This document shows positions 11,768 to 21,880 of a stretch of 64,000 bases of DNA, one piece after another. Source of the DNA: Linnemannia hyalina (taxonomy: Eukaryota; Mortierellomycota; Mortierellomycetes; Mortierellales; Mortierellaceae). The first letter of the stretch is position 1, and each line of letters opens with the position of its first letter. The DNA lies in the NCBI GenBank assembly GCA_019671135.1, contig JAHRHY010000020.1, positions 434,001 to 498,000 on the forward strand, given 5' to 3'. Made by a program: the position numbers and the translations under genes. A model generated the notes under the pieces. It was not told the origin of the DNA, did no database searches, and saw only the letters and a list, made by a program, of their open reading frames with translations.

Positions 11768-12228
11768 TTGCGCGTTTCAAGTAAAATAATTAATTCGGTC
11801 AGCTAATCATTAAGTAAACGAATGTCATTTTCCGATTAGACCACTAATCAATCATTCCGATTAGAAGGCTAATTTTTTACATGACACAATGCTTTGCTTG
11901 GTCAATGCTTGGAACAGAGCGAATAACGACCTAGGAATAGTTTATCACTTAGTGTTTTGAGATGAATGTTTGACCTCAAAACATTAAGGATTAAGCTATT
12001 CAAGCAAGGTAATGCTGGCTACGCGAAGTGGTTTAAAAACTGTCCTCTCTCCCTCACAAATCTCCACAAAAAATATTTCCGCTCCATGAGCAATGAAAAT
12101 GAAAATGAAAATTTTCTTGATGGTGTCAGATTAGAATCCGAAACAGTTCAAAATAAGAATTCCCCGATTTGAGACTATTCTCCCATTAGATAGAAAAAAA
12201 TTTACATCATTTTATTTGAAATGCGCAA
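11768..12228. mobile_element. TA-flanked MITE (Tc1/mariner-like ends)
   Basis: A 461-bp insertion with inverted ends TTGCGCGTTTCAAGTAAAAT and, on the other strand, TTGCGCATTTCAAATAAAAT, flanked by TA (11766-11767, 12229-12230). The second copy of the host repeat near 42,055 reads GTGTTTAGTATGC, the empty TA site. No transposase is encoded. A short ORF at 11966-12172 has no supporting feature. Confidence 0.8.
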
Positions 12229-12511
12229 TAGTATGCATATGTACTTCGCCCATACTGCAGGCTGGCATAAAGAGCTCGATGAAGTGGGTAAGGTTGCGCA
12301 GGTTAGTTGTAACGTAACTTTTTTTGATGTGCTATCTTTGGGTGTGCATGATGTTGTTCCTTCAACTGAACCGTGGATGTTTCGGCATTTCAAACGGACG
12401 TTTCGGCATTTTACATGCAGATCAAATTGGACTGTTGATCAGCATTCATTTTTTTTCCTATGCTTGATTGGGTTTGATCCGCTACGCCATCGTTATTAAT
12501 GATAAAACATA

Positions 12512-14124
12512 CAGTGCTTAGAAAAACTGATTCAATGAATCACAGTTTTTGACATTCATCAACTTTTCTTGCGTCCATCTCAACCAACAACCTCCAACCG
12601 CGTCGGGAATCTACCTCTCCCTCTCCTAATCGTATTGCGTATGCGAAATCAGAAAATAAGTAGCGTAGGCCGTTGCTTAGATCTTCTAGATCGTGACGTC
12701 AATTGAATCAATTTTTCTAATTCGTCATCATAGATCCATTCACTCTTTATTATCGCTCTTTTGTTTTGTGATCACTCTGATTCATCCTTTACACACCTTC
12801 AGCTCCTCCTTCTTTACCCTTTCGAACGATTCCCAGCTCAACAAACAATCAACATGAAACCTCTTACACGATCCATTAAAGATACTGCCGTGGAACAGCT
12901 TCGACAAGGAAAATCGACCAGGGCAGTTGCATGCAACCTTCGGATCTCTGTCTCATCAGCGATCAGGATCAGGAACGAGGAAAAGGAAAACATCCCTGAG
13001 CCTCATCCTGGCAGACCTAAGAAGATCTCAACAAAGACAAGGACGAATCTCGCGCGCCATTTCATTCAAGGCGACTTAACATCGCTAAAGGATGGACAAC
13101 GATTTGTTGAATCAACCGAAGGAGAGCATGTCCACCTCACCGCTGTACAGAAGAATCTACATCAGGAAGGAATCAGGGCCTACTCAGCACCAGACAAGCC
13201 GAATCTCACACGGGAACAGATCACAAAAAGGCTCAGATTTGCAGAAGCACACCATCACTGGCGGGTCGAGGACTGGAAAAACGTAATGTTCTCTGATGAG
13301 TGTATCTTCAGCCGCATTGGGTCCTTCGGAAAGAAGTACTACTACCACAGACGCCAACAACAACAATACCTGCCTCACCAAGTTCGGCCGAAACAACAAG
13401 GCGGTGGAGGGAAAATAATGGTCTGGGGTTGCATTGGATATTCTGGCGTCGGAGACCTTTGCTGGATCGAGGGCAATATGGATTCGGATGCCTATCTCGA
13501 CGTTTTCCAAAGGCGTGTTCGTCAGTCCCGCGATTGGCTAGGCATGGACAACAAGAAATTCATATTTCAACAGGACAATGCCCGCGTACACACTGCACTC
13601 AAGTCCATACACTTTTTTGCGAGGCACAGAATCAAGGTTCTTGATTGGCCACCTAATTCGCCCGACCTCAACCTCATCGAGAACGTTTGGTCATACATCA
13701 AAAAGGAGTTGGATCGGCAGTCAGAGGCGGCTGAGGACCTGGACAGGCTGTGGGAACGTGTGGAGGCGATCTGGAGGGGAATTCCGCCGGAGTACCTTCA
13801 CAAACTGTACGAGAGCATGCCCAACCGCCTGGAGATGGTGATTCAGAACAAAGGACGCAACACCAAGTACTGATGACCGCTGCAGATGAAGGGCATGCAA
13901 CAGATTCGGCCAATTAGAAAAACTGATTCAATGAAGTTATTTATTTTAAAGCGATGTCGATGACGATTCTACAAAGTCATTTTGGTTGAGATATCACGTG
14001 AACAATGAGAAAGAGAGAGAGTAACAACAGAGCAAGACTTGAGAGTAGAGGGTTAGGATGGGAATGAGAAAAGTTGATGAATGTCAAAAACTGTGATTCA
14101 TTGAATCAGTTTTTCTAAACACTG
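12512..14124 (+). mobile_element. Tc1/mariner transposon, apparently intact
   Basis: A 1,613-bp element flanked by TA (12510-12511, 14125-14126) with near-perfect inverted repeats of about 57 bp. Both ends start CAGTGYTTAGAAAAACTGAT. Each terminal repeat can also fold on itself (AAAAACTG...CAGTTTTT). It contains one uninterrupted transposase gene. The left flank is the unknown repeat, while the right flank is a Helitron gene fragment, so the two sides do not form a simple empty site. Confidence 0.93.
12854..13873 (+). CDS. Tc1-type DD34E transposase
   Basis: Cut-and-paste transposase, 339 residues, no introns. The start is the ATG of MKPLTRSIKDTAVEQLRQG; the frame is open upstream but has no other ATG that makes sense. 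The N terminus is a paired helix-turn-helix (RAVACNLRISVSSAIRIR), then a GRPKK basic segment. Catalytic residues: D in MFSDEC (about residue 147), D in FQQDNARVHTA (about 239) and E in NLIENVW, with 34 residues between the last two (DD34E). The C-terminal block LDWPPNSPDLN is intact. Length is normal for the family and no stop or frameshift is visible, so the enzyme may be active. Confidence 0.93.
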   Translation: MKPLTRSIKDTAVEQLRQGKSTRAVACNLRISVSSAIRIRNEEKENIPEPHPGRPKKISTKTRTNLARHFIQGDLTSLKDGQRFVESTEGEHVHLTAVQKNLHQEGIRAYSAPDKPNLTREQITKRLRFAEAHHHWRVEDWKNVMFSDECIFSRIGSFGKKYYYHRRQQQQYLPHQVRPKQQGGGGKIMVWGCIGYSGVGDLCWIEGNMDSDAYLDVFQRRVRQSRDWLGMDNKKFIFQQDNARVHTALKSIHFFARHRIKVLDWPPNSPDLNLIENVWSYIKKELDRQSEAAEDLDRLWERVEAIWRGIPPEYLHKLYESMPNRLEMVIQNKGRNTKY

Positions 14125-14126
14125 TA

Positions 14127-16877
14127 AGTACGATGCTCATATCAATGTCGAGATCTGCAACTCAGTCAAGGCTGTGAAGTATTTGTATAAATACGTTCAT
14201 AAAGGACATGATCGCGCCAAGGTATTGTCTCACTTTTTTTTTATTACGTTAAATAATGTTATATCTTTACCTACCATAGTAGATCTAATTATGCTTTATA
14301 TTTTCTTTTTTAACTTCCAAGGTTGGAGTTGCCAACGCGTCCGCTCGAGATGAAATAACAGAATATATTGACGCCAGATACGTCTCAGCCTGTGAGGCAA
14401 TGTGGAGACTGCTGAAGCTGCCCATGCATGGACACTCACCTAGCATTATTCGACTGCAGGTGCATCTACCAGGACAACACTTGGTCACCATAAAAAAAAG
14501 GGCGCGACACTAGAACATACCGTCAACAAAAATAGCGACAGTATGCTTATGGCATATTTCACCCTCAATGCTCACGACAACAACGCCCATCAATACACCT
14601 ACTACCAACTACCCGAGCATTATTGTTTTGATCATCAGACCCGATCTTGGCATAAACGACGACTTCGACACGACACCATAGCACGCATGTACACCGTACA
14701 CCCAAAGGATGGAGAACGATACATGCTTAGAGTGCTACTCATGCATGTTACCGGCGCTAAAGGCTTTGAGGAACTCAGGACGTACAAAGGCATCATCTAT
14801 CCTTCTTTCTGGGCTGCCGCTCAAGCACGGGGTCTTTTGACAAACGATGCTGAATGGATCAACTGCTTAAGAGAAGCAAATGCGCTACAACACCCACGAC
14901 ATCTCCGATACCTATTTGCAATGATCCTCTGTTGCTGCAGCCCATCCGATCCAAAGAAGCTCTGGTCTCTATATGCCAACGACCTGTCTGCCGACTTTCT
15001 CTATAAGGTGAGTTATAATCATATATATCACAATAAACGAAAAGAACACAAGTACTCGCCATCCCTGGATGAACAGATTCCGCTCTTTGTTTTATTAGCT
15101 TTACACCTACTGATGATATTACTCTACTATTATTTAATATTTTTCATAAGGCGCAACAATGTCAACTCTACAGTCCTGACGATCCACAAGCCACAATTGA
15201 TGCCAGATACAATGCACTCTTCCACATCAACAGTTTACTCAACGATATGGAATCGAGCCTCGACAAATACCCAACCATGCCTCAACACACACACGACAAT
15301 ATTATCAATTATCCCTGGAACAACACTACCAGCCAAGATCGTACTCACCATGAACCAACAGTACAGGAATATGCACAACTAGCAACAATCCACCTTCGTC
15401 TGTTAACACCTGAACAGGCAACTGTCTTCAACACAATCATCGCTACGATCTCCTCAAGGACATTTAAGCGACTATTTTTTATCGACGGCCCTGGAGGAAC
15501 AGGAAAAAGCTTTTTATATAATACTCTTATCGAGTACATACGCGGACATCAACAAAGGCCGGTCGTAGTCGTCGCATCTTCAGGAATCGCCTCAATAATC
15601 TTGCACCAAGGACATACAGCCCATACAGCATTCAGCATTCCCCTCAACATAACCGACAAAACAACAACTTTCCTTACCAGAAATAGTATCCTTGGTAAAG
15701 CCGTCATCAATGCAGCAGCTGTCTTTTGGGATGAGGCGCCCATGCTTCACAACAAAGTATTTGAGGCAGTCGACAAAACATTTCGCCACTTGACAGAGGC
15801 AACAAACATACCGTTCGGCGGCAAAGTTATCGTATTTGGAGGCGACTTCCGACAGATACTCCCAATCGTTTTACATGGATCAGAGTCCGACGTCATAAAT
15901 GCATCCTTAAAAAAATCAACAACTATCTGGAACCATATCACCGTCCTCAAGCTCACCAAAAACTTAAGGATCAGAAACAACGACGAGCATCAACCATACA
16001 TCGATTACCTTCTCAGAATTGGCAACGGCACAGAGACAATGTACAGCGATGGCAACCACCACGATTACGTTAAGATACCAGACAACATCATCCTTCACCC
16101 AACAGGAGTCAACATCAACGACAGCTATGAACAACAGTTGATACGCACCACCTTTCCAGATATCGACTTACCAACATTTTCCCCTGACATTTTTGAAGAC
16201 AGAGCGATTCTCTGTCCTCTAAATGTTGACATCAACAAAATCAACACTCTTGCTACCGATATGTTCCACTCAGATAAAGCCGAAACGTACACAAGTGTCG
16301 ACTACACGGACATCAATCCAGATCAGGCTGTTCACTTTCCACCAGAATTCCTCAACACGCTTGACATCTCCTCTATAAACCACCACATAAACTTACACTA
16401 AAAGTAGGACAGCCAATTACCCTACTCCGCAATATCTCAACAAAACGAGGGATGTGCAACGGAACGCGACTACAGATCACGAACCTTAAAAAATATGTCA
16501 TCGAGGCGAAAATCTTGGCTGGATCGTTTACCGACAATATTGTCCTCATATCCCGCATTCCTCTCACAACAAACGACGACGGTACATCACCTATCAAATT
16601 TACCCGACTTCAATTTCCCATCAGACCAGCATTTGCCCTCACTTTTAATAAGGCTCAAGGACAAACATTAACAACCACCGGTATATATTTACCCCTATCT
16701 GTTTTTACACATGGACAACTCTATGTGGCACTTTCGAGATGCTCTAATCCCAACAACTTGAAAGTTCTAATACTCGATAACCCAACACAAATACGACCAA
16801 CACTCTTCCCTAACTCTCCATTTTCAGCGCCAGATGGATCCTACACAAGAAATATTGTATTTAATTCAGCTCTGTAA
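14127..16877 (+). pseudogene. Helitron Rep-helicase of a second family, 5'-truncated and frameshifted
   Basis: Starts abruptly at the two-tyrosine Rep motif (VKYLYKYVHKGHDRAK) next to the Tc1 element. Inferred introns are 14222-14321 and 15008-15150. The helicase part has FIDGPGGTGKSFLYN (about 15478), FWDEAPM, FGGDFRQILPIV, LTKNLRI, NKAQGQTL and THGQLYVALSRCSNPNNLKVL to the stop at 16877. A missing base in the A-run near 14,495 and another indel near 16,375 break the frame. Codons are more AT-rich and the introns sit elsewhere than in Helitron B, so this is a separate family. Here the helicase keeps SLSRC, which identifies the Arg lost in A and B. A CTAG|T at 16969-16972 may be its end, but I see no hairpin there. 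Confidence 0.85.
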
Positions 16878-17643
16878 CCCTTAATCCATTTACACTACAT
16901 CCCCCATTACACTGCATTCCTTTATCATTTACAAACACTCATCTTAAGAATAACACAAGGGCAATTCGCTAGTCAAACATTATAAAAACCACGATAACTT
17001 CATCTGAGACGTTCCACAATGCATGCACCCTCACCATTATTGCATTACCCATATTTTTTTAAAACATTCACCTAGGAGGCCTTTCACGTCCAAGTTATCA
17101 TATGGTGTTTGTTACATCTCTGTAGATCTCGACAATATCCATAGCGACTATGGGATGAGAATGTATATATGATACCAAGCATATAAGACAACCATTGTAA
17201 CATTTTTTGTTTAACTATCCTACTAAACACCAACCTATTCTCCAAACAACAAAGTCTTCTTATTTTTCGCACACCACACTCTTGAATGTGTCCATCTACT
17301 ATTAACCTGTAACCCTCACTGCAAGATTCGCCAGAGTAGTTCTTGTATGTCATCATCTAAAGCACTTGTACTCTCAACTGTATCTTTGGGGCGAAATACA
17401 GGGGAGAGATTACATTTTAAAAATTCTTGTGCTGTCTACTGCTATTTTATTCTGTGTTCTGTTGCCCACTATGAAGAGATATGCCAGTTATGGAAGTCAA
17501 CACTCCGTTCCTTGGGCTTTGGATATTTTTTATATGCCTTTTTATATCCTCTGCACATGAAGGGGCCGCTAAGTGTTTATGGTGATGATGATACCTTCCG
17601 AGCTCTCCCTTGCTGATGGATATGGTCGCTAACTAGCTCAAAT
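16878..17643. other. Intergenic, no supported gene
   Basis: AT-rich sequence between the Helitron helicase remnant and the next gene. It holds the possible Helitron 3' end CTAG at 16969-16972. Short ORFs at 17084-17616 lack any recognisable motif. The beginning of the next gene could lie here if it has an unrecognised 5' exon. Confidence 0.4.
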
Positions 17644-18810
17644 ATGTCTTTGATATGGCCTTATAGTGCTAGGTCCGGTGTTATCTTGTTGAACAAGGAA
17701 GGATCAACGATTCAAAAGCTCCACTTTGGAGAGAAGACCCTTGATCAAATGCGGGACAAAGCTTTGGCAAAGTGGCAGGACATTGAGGCAACGGCTGGTC
17801 GCAACCAAGTGCGTGCATGGCTGGATGTAAGTATCACGTATCACTATCACTTTTTGAAAGGGTCAGGTTGGACTTGAGCATCTGGAAGGGAAGTCATTAC
17901 TTACTCGCATCTATACGTTTTAACAGACCCTTGAGGACCATGGATATGACCGAGAGAAGTCACGCAAGCATATATCAGAGAATGCGCCACCAATTGGGTC
18001 ATACCAGAAGCTTTGGGCCTACCTTGTAACCGCAATCGAGGAGTTCCCCGAATCCGACAGCAGCAAGAGCTATTCCGAGTCCACGGCGATATCTTCATTC
18101 ATTCTGCCGTTGTGCAGAGCTTTCATGAGCATGCCCAACAAGAGAGTCATCTTGAATTTGTAAGAGAAATGACCGATACTTTCTTTTTCATACCGAATCC
18201 AATCTGTGGAGTGCATACATTAACCTGTGATCCTTTGATATCGTGTAGTATTGACTCAACAACTGCATCAGGACGATTGCGAAACAGTTCCAGTAGTCGT
18301 AAAGAGCCAGATCTCGCTCTTGAGATCAAGGATCGCACAAACAAGACCATTTGCGAAGTAGGGATTGGGGAGGTGACCTCCCATGCGCAAAAGGGCCACA
18401 AGAAGAAAAACGCCAAGGATTTGGTTCGAGTGGGGCTCTCTTTGAAGGACGCCTTGGACTTCATCCAGGACAAGTATGGCGTTCACGACGCTCTTCTTGT
18501 CGGATGGCAAGTCATTGGACAAACCATGGCAATATATCTCATGTTCAAGTGCGGAAATCTGTATATCATGGTCCATGTACGCGACGTTACGATCCCCGAT
18601 AACCTGACAGAACTTGGCATAATCAGCACCCAGTTCAAGATCTAGAATGATTTGAGAGCCACAATCGAGCAGGGACTGAGTCCCGTCTTGGAAGCTATGG
18701 TATCTGGCACAAGACGAATGGTTGGTACTATCAGCCCTCTTGGTTCCGGGTACTCTAGGATCGAAACGACCCGTACCCCCGAGTTCAAAACCTTTCTGAG
18801 TAGAGTGTAG
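17644..18810 (+). pseudogene. PD-(D/E)XK-like hypothetical protein with an internal amber codon
   Basis: Exons 17644-17826, 17927-18159 and 18249-18645 (introns 100 and 89 bp, good GT-AG ends) encode 270 residues ending at TAG 18643-18645. The same frame continues for 54 sensible codons (DLRATIEQGLSPVLEAM...) to TAG at 18808-18810, so the first TAG is probably a nonsense mutation. The segment EPDLALEIK...CEVGIGEVTS...KKNAKDLVRVG resembles the core of PD-(D/E)XK nuclease-like domains of expanded fungal families, with GEVTS at the place of ExK. That assignment is pattern recognition, not proof. The true 5' end is uncertain. Confidence 0.6.
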
Positions 18811-18949
18811 GAAGCATGCACAGGACTTCTGTGCATTGTTGTACTATATGTTCATATCTCTTTCTTTTTTTCTTGCTTCCTGCCTTGGATCCTTCTTCCT
18901 TTTTCCACTCTTCAGACGTTCTTTTACCCGCTTACTTCACAGTGGTACA
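18811..18949. other. 3' flank of the PD-(D/E)XK-like gene
   Basis: Pyrimidine-rich sequence without a gene, ending at the A before the 5' TC of Helitron E1. Confidence 0.4.
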
Positions 18950-19021
18950 TCTACTAATACAAAATCGTTATCTCCATCACCTGACTTATCGTAAATCATG
19001 TGATGTTCCCTCTTTCTCTTT

Positions 19022-19140
19022 CTCACGGTGTTGTAATGTGTGTGGTGTTGTGGTGTGTGTATGGTATGTATGGTGTATGTGTAGTGTGTGTGTAAGTGTT
19101 TGTGTGTGTTGTGTGTGTTGTGTGTGCTGTGTGCGTTTTT
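19022..19140. repeat. TG-rich microsatellite in Helitron E1
   Basis: Imperfect GTGTGT/GTGTTG/GTATGG repeats. A shorter version is at 36220-36265 in E2. Confidence 0.7.
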
Positions 19141-19639
19141 TTTAGTTTAAAGTTAATTAAATTAAAAATGAGAGATGGATGAGGGTTGCAATCAGAGCCA
19201 TACCGGTAAGCAGATCTGCCGGTAACCATGTTAAAATGCGACTGCGGAATGAGAGCCACGCCGGTAAGAAGATCTGCCGGTAAGCAGTAAGCATGTTAAG
19301 ATGCGAAAATGGAGAATGGAGAGAGTAGAGCCGATGGCTTTTCTTTCTCTTTCACGGACAAGCATATTTTCTTTCCTTCCTTTCTCTTTTTTTTTTTTTT
19401 TTTTATCTGTCAGTAGCCAGCATGCCTTCCACTCGCTCTCACCGTGTCACTCTTACTACCACTTCCACCCCTGATGTCTCTCCTTCTGCGACCTTTACAG
19501 GATACAGACGGGCCAAGGCGACCAACTTAACAAGGTCGCCCTACTGCTAGCGCTCCCTCTACTTCCTCCACTCTCTACTTCCTTTCCACCAAATCTACCA
19601 CCACTATCACCGCCAAACTCAATGCCATCACCCCTTACT

Positions 19640-19745
19640 CTTCCTCCTCATTCCTCCTCTTCTTCCTCCTCTTCTTCTTCCTCCTCTTCTTCTTCCTCCT
19701 CTTCTTCTTTTCCCTCTTTCCCCCCTTTTACCTCCTCTTCCTCCT
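19640..19745. repeat. CTTCTTCCTCCT repeat in Helitron E1
   Basis: Low-complexity pyrimidine tract reading as poly-Ser in one frame. The equivalent place in E2 (36825-36905) is less regular. Confidence 0.7.
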
Positions 19746-20000
19746 CCATCAGTAGGTGTGCCAAGCATCGTGGACGTGGGAACGGCCAACAAAGGTCGAC
19801 AAGTTGTTACTGTCCCTACTATAAAGGAAAACAAACGGTATTTTAGGGTAAACAGACCACAATTGCTCAGATTGCCGCCTCTTTACAGCACAACTCCTAA
19901 CTTATAATGGTAACAACTGCGAAGCAAGCTTTGATGCCATTTCAGACGGGGATGCTTACGTTGCAATTGCTGACGTGGTTCAATAGTTCGAGACTACAAG

Positions 20001-20145
20001 TAGAGCGTCTAATCGAATTTATTCGAATTTCCTATGTTTTGCTTAGGATTTGTGCGCATTCGAAACGGATTAAAAATTTCGACTCGAATGCGCACAAACC
20101 CAATGCAAACCATAGGAAATTCAAATAAATCGATTAGATTGGCTA
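20001..20145. mobile_element. hAT-type MITE with 8-bp target duplication
   Basis: A 145-bp insertion flanked by ACTACAAG (19993-20000, 20146-20153). Helitron E2 has one ACTACAAG at the matching position near 37,153-37,160, the empty site. The ends start TAG and are long inverted repeats (TCTAATCGA.TTATT.GAATT near both ends), so the whole element folds into a hairpin. An 8-bp duplication and TAG ends are typical of hAT. A related partial copy is at about 60,178-60,235. Confidence 0.82.
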
Positions 20146-20454
20146 ACTACAAGTCAGACAACGATTGAGTGGGAGGGTGAGGGGAGTGAGGATGGGTCAT
20201 CGATCAGGCGGCGGAGGCACTGGTACCGGGAGAATGCTTCCAGCCTGAGGCCTACCATTCCGACCCATTTAGGTAACATAAGCGACAACGACGACCTGCT
20301 GAAGGAGAAAAGCCGGTTGTCCCAGTCACGCATGATTGTAGCAGCCACGCATGGCTCCAGCCCAACGCCAACCATTCCGACCCATTCCGGCCCATTTAGG
20401 TAACGTGAGCGAGCTATTGCCATCGCATTGCATAGTGCTCCTCAGTCCTCTGCT

Positions 20455-21035
20455 ACGAGATGTAATGCTTGCAGACAACTTGGTCACCGTTGTACAACTC
20501 ATGCGGATTGCCATTTGAGCAGGAAGCGCATAATCGTTGCAGAATCTCTTGCTTCTACTCCTTCCACGGTCCTTGCTACTCCAGCCGCTTCTGCCGCTCC
20601 TGTTACCCCTGCTGCTTATGTTACCCCTGCTACTCATGTTTCCTTTGTTGCTCATGTTTCCTTTGTTGCCCATGTTTCCTTTGTTGCTCATGTTGCTCCC
20701 GCTGATCTACGTGTTTTTGGGAATAGAGTAGCTGCTGTTAAGGAGCAGGACGACACAGTGTACATGATCTAGGAATTGATGAGCGTGGTCTGCTCTCATT
20801 GGGGTGCTTTACATTGGACAGAGGTAACCAGTTACGATAACACCTACAACTATTCTACATTCTTCTTTCTTTTTATTGATGCGCGATTTAATTATTTATT
20901 TTGAATACGCAGGAGCGTGTCGGACGTACAGTCGCTAATCCACGCTTCTCTGTGTGCTGCCTAAGAGTCAAAATGCCAGCCATCGAAGCTTCCCTTGCTG
21001 GATTGCAAAGCCATTTCAGAGGTATTTCTTGCAAC
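20455..21035 (+). pseudogene. Remnant of Helitron N-terminal zinc-finger coding
   Basis: CNACRQLGHRCTTHADC (about 20461) resembles the CxxC...GHxR...C finger of the Helitron B protein (CTKCPLFGHSRPRSHMC). After a repeat-filled stretch and an intron-like gap, QERVGRTVANPRFSVCC (about 20912) resembles QERVFSLRSNPKFSVCC of Helitron B. The two are separated by an expanded 18-bp repeat (TTTCCTTTGTTGCTCATG, about 20638-20690) and stops. The parallel region in E2 is 37800-38230. It shows that E elements descend from a coding Helitron. Confidence 0.6.
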
Positions 21036-21880
21036 CACCCGGACCTTCAACAGTGTCTTTGCCTTTACATTACATCCTTTGGTACCAGTACAAAGTACCG
21101 TGACATTCGACATGCGTTGACCGCCTGGCAGAGGGAAAGCGAAAAGAAAAAAAGGTATTGTGAGTGCGATAGAGGACTTTGGGAGGATGGAGATATGGCA
21201 CGTACGTTACAAGGGCGACGGTCGAATAGGGAATGATCCAAGGAATAACACCTCGAGAGAGGAAGGCAGGTTTGAGCAAAGGAGGAAAACCGACAGGATT
21301 TAGCCCGCCAAGGCAACGAGTCGATTTGTCAAACAAAGTCTGAATGAGGCGGACGAGAGGGTTGTAGAGTACGTTCATGGCAAGACGGTGTTGTATTTGA
21401 TGGAAAGAAAGGAGACTGCTGCATAAAATCTTTGACCGAGATCTCGACTGACAGAGGGCTCATCAGACACGACAGGTCGCATTGGGGATGCGGAGGGCTG
21501 GCTCGGTGCTCGCCACTTCATGGCATTCATGCGACCCAAGTTGTGTATCTATAGGCATTCGAGCTCCCAGGGATCCCGTCTGACACCTCCTCCCCGTGGC
21601 TGTGGCTTGGATTAGTCAGGCCTGGCACGCTGGCACGATTTGTGGAATCTGACAAAGAAAAAAAAAGGAAGGGAGGGCAAAACGAAAAAAAAAAGTGAAG
21701 ACAGAAATAGAAAAGTGAGAGAGAAATGAGGAACTAACAAACACAAATAAACTTTGCAATATTCAACCACCACCACTTTTTTATCAATTCACACTTGCTC
21801 CACACCTCCGCGAGCGAAGCCGCGGGTACTATTCTAGTTGCAAATAAAAAACAATTTATGAACTAAATTTGCTACCATCA

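Larger units (their letters stand above)
10269..12511 (+). repeat. Unknown dispersed repeat, copy 1 (truncated)
   Basis: Homologous in inverted orientation to about 41,700-43,569. It contains the two-exon acidic protein gene, a downstream AT-rich region and two 21-bp units GGACGTTTCGGCATTTCAAAC near 12,370-12,410. It is interrupted by a MITE (11768-12228) and stops at the Tc1 element at 12,512. The 596-residue gene present in copy 2 is missing here. The left edge is the Helitron C terminus. I do not recognise the repeat. Confidence 0.75.
18950..21837 (+). mobile_element. Non-autonomous Helitron E1
   Basis: A 2.9-kb element starting TCTACTAATACAAAATCG after A and ending CTAG at 21834-21837 before T. 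About 10 bases before the end is a hairpin CCGCG-a-GC-GAA-GC-CGCGG (about 21809-21826). The same ends, order and contents recur at 36146-39064 (E2). Contents: a TG-rich microsatellite (about 19035-19140), a pyrimidine-rich block (about 19630-19745), decayed Helitron-type zinc-finger coding pieces and an inserted MITE. There is no Rep or helicase. The 3' end lies only 43 bp from the 3' end of the F-box pseudogene. Confidence 0.82.

Noticed and set aside
16960..16972. 3' end of Helitron D at CTAG
   Set aside because: The tetranucleotide is followed by T, but there is no hairpin before it, so the end is not established.
19622..19846. Poly-Ser ORF in Helitron E1
   Set aside because: Encoded by the CTTCTTCCTCCT microsatellite; not conserved in E2.
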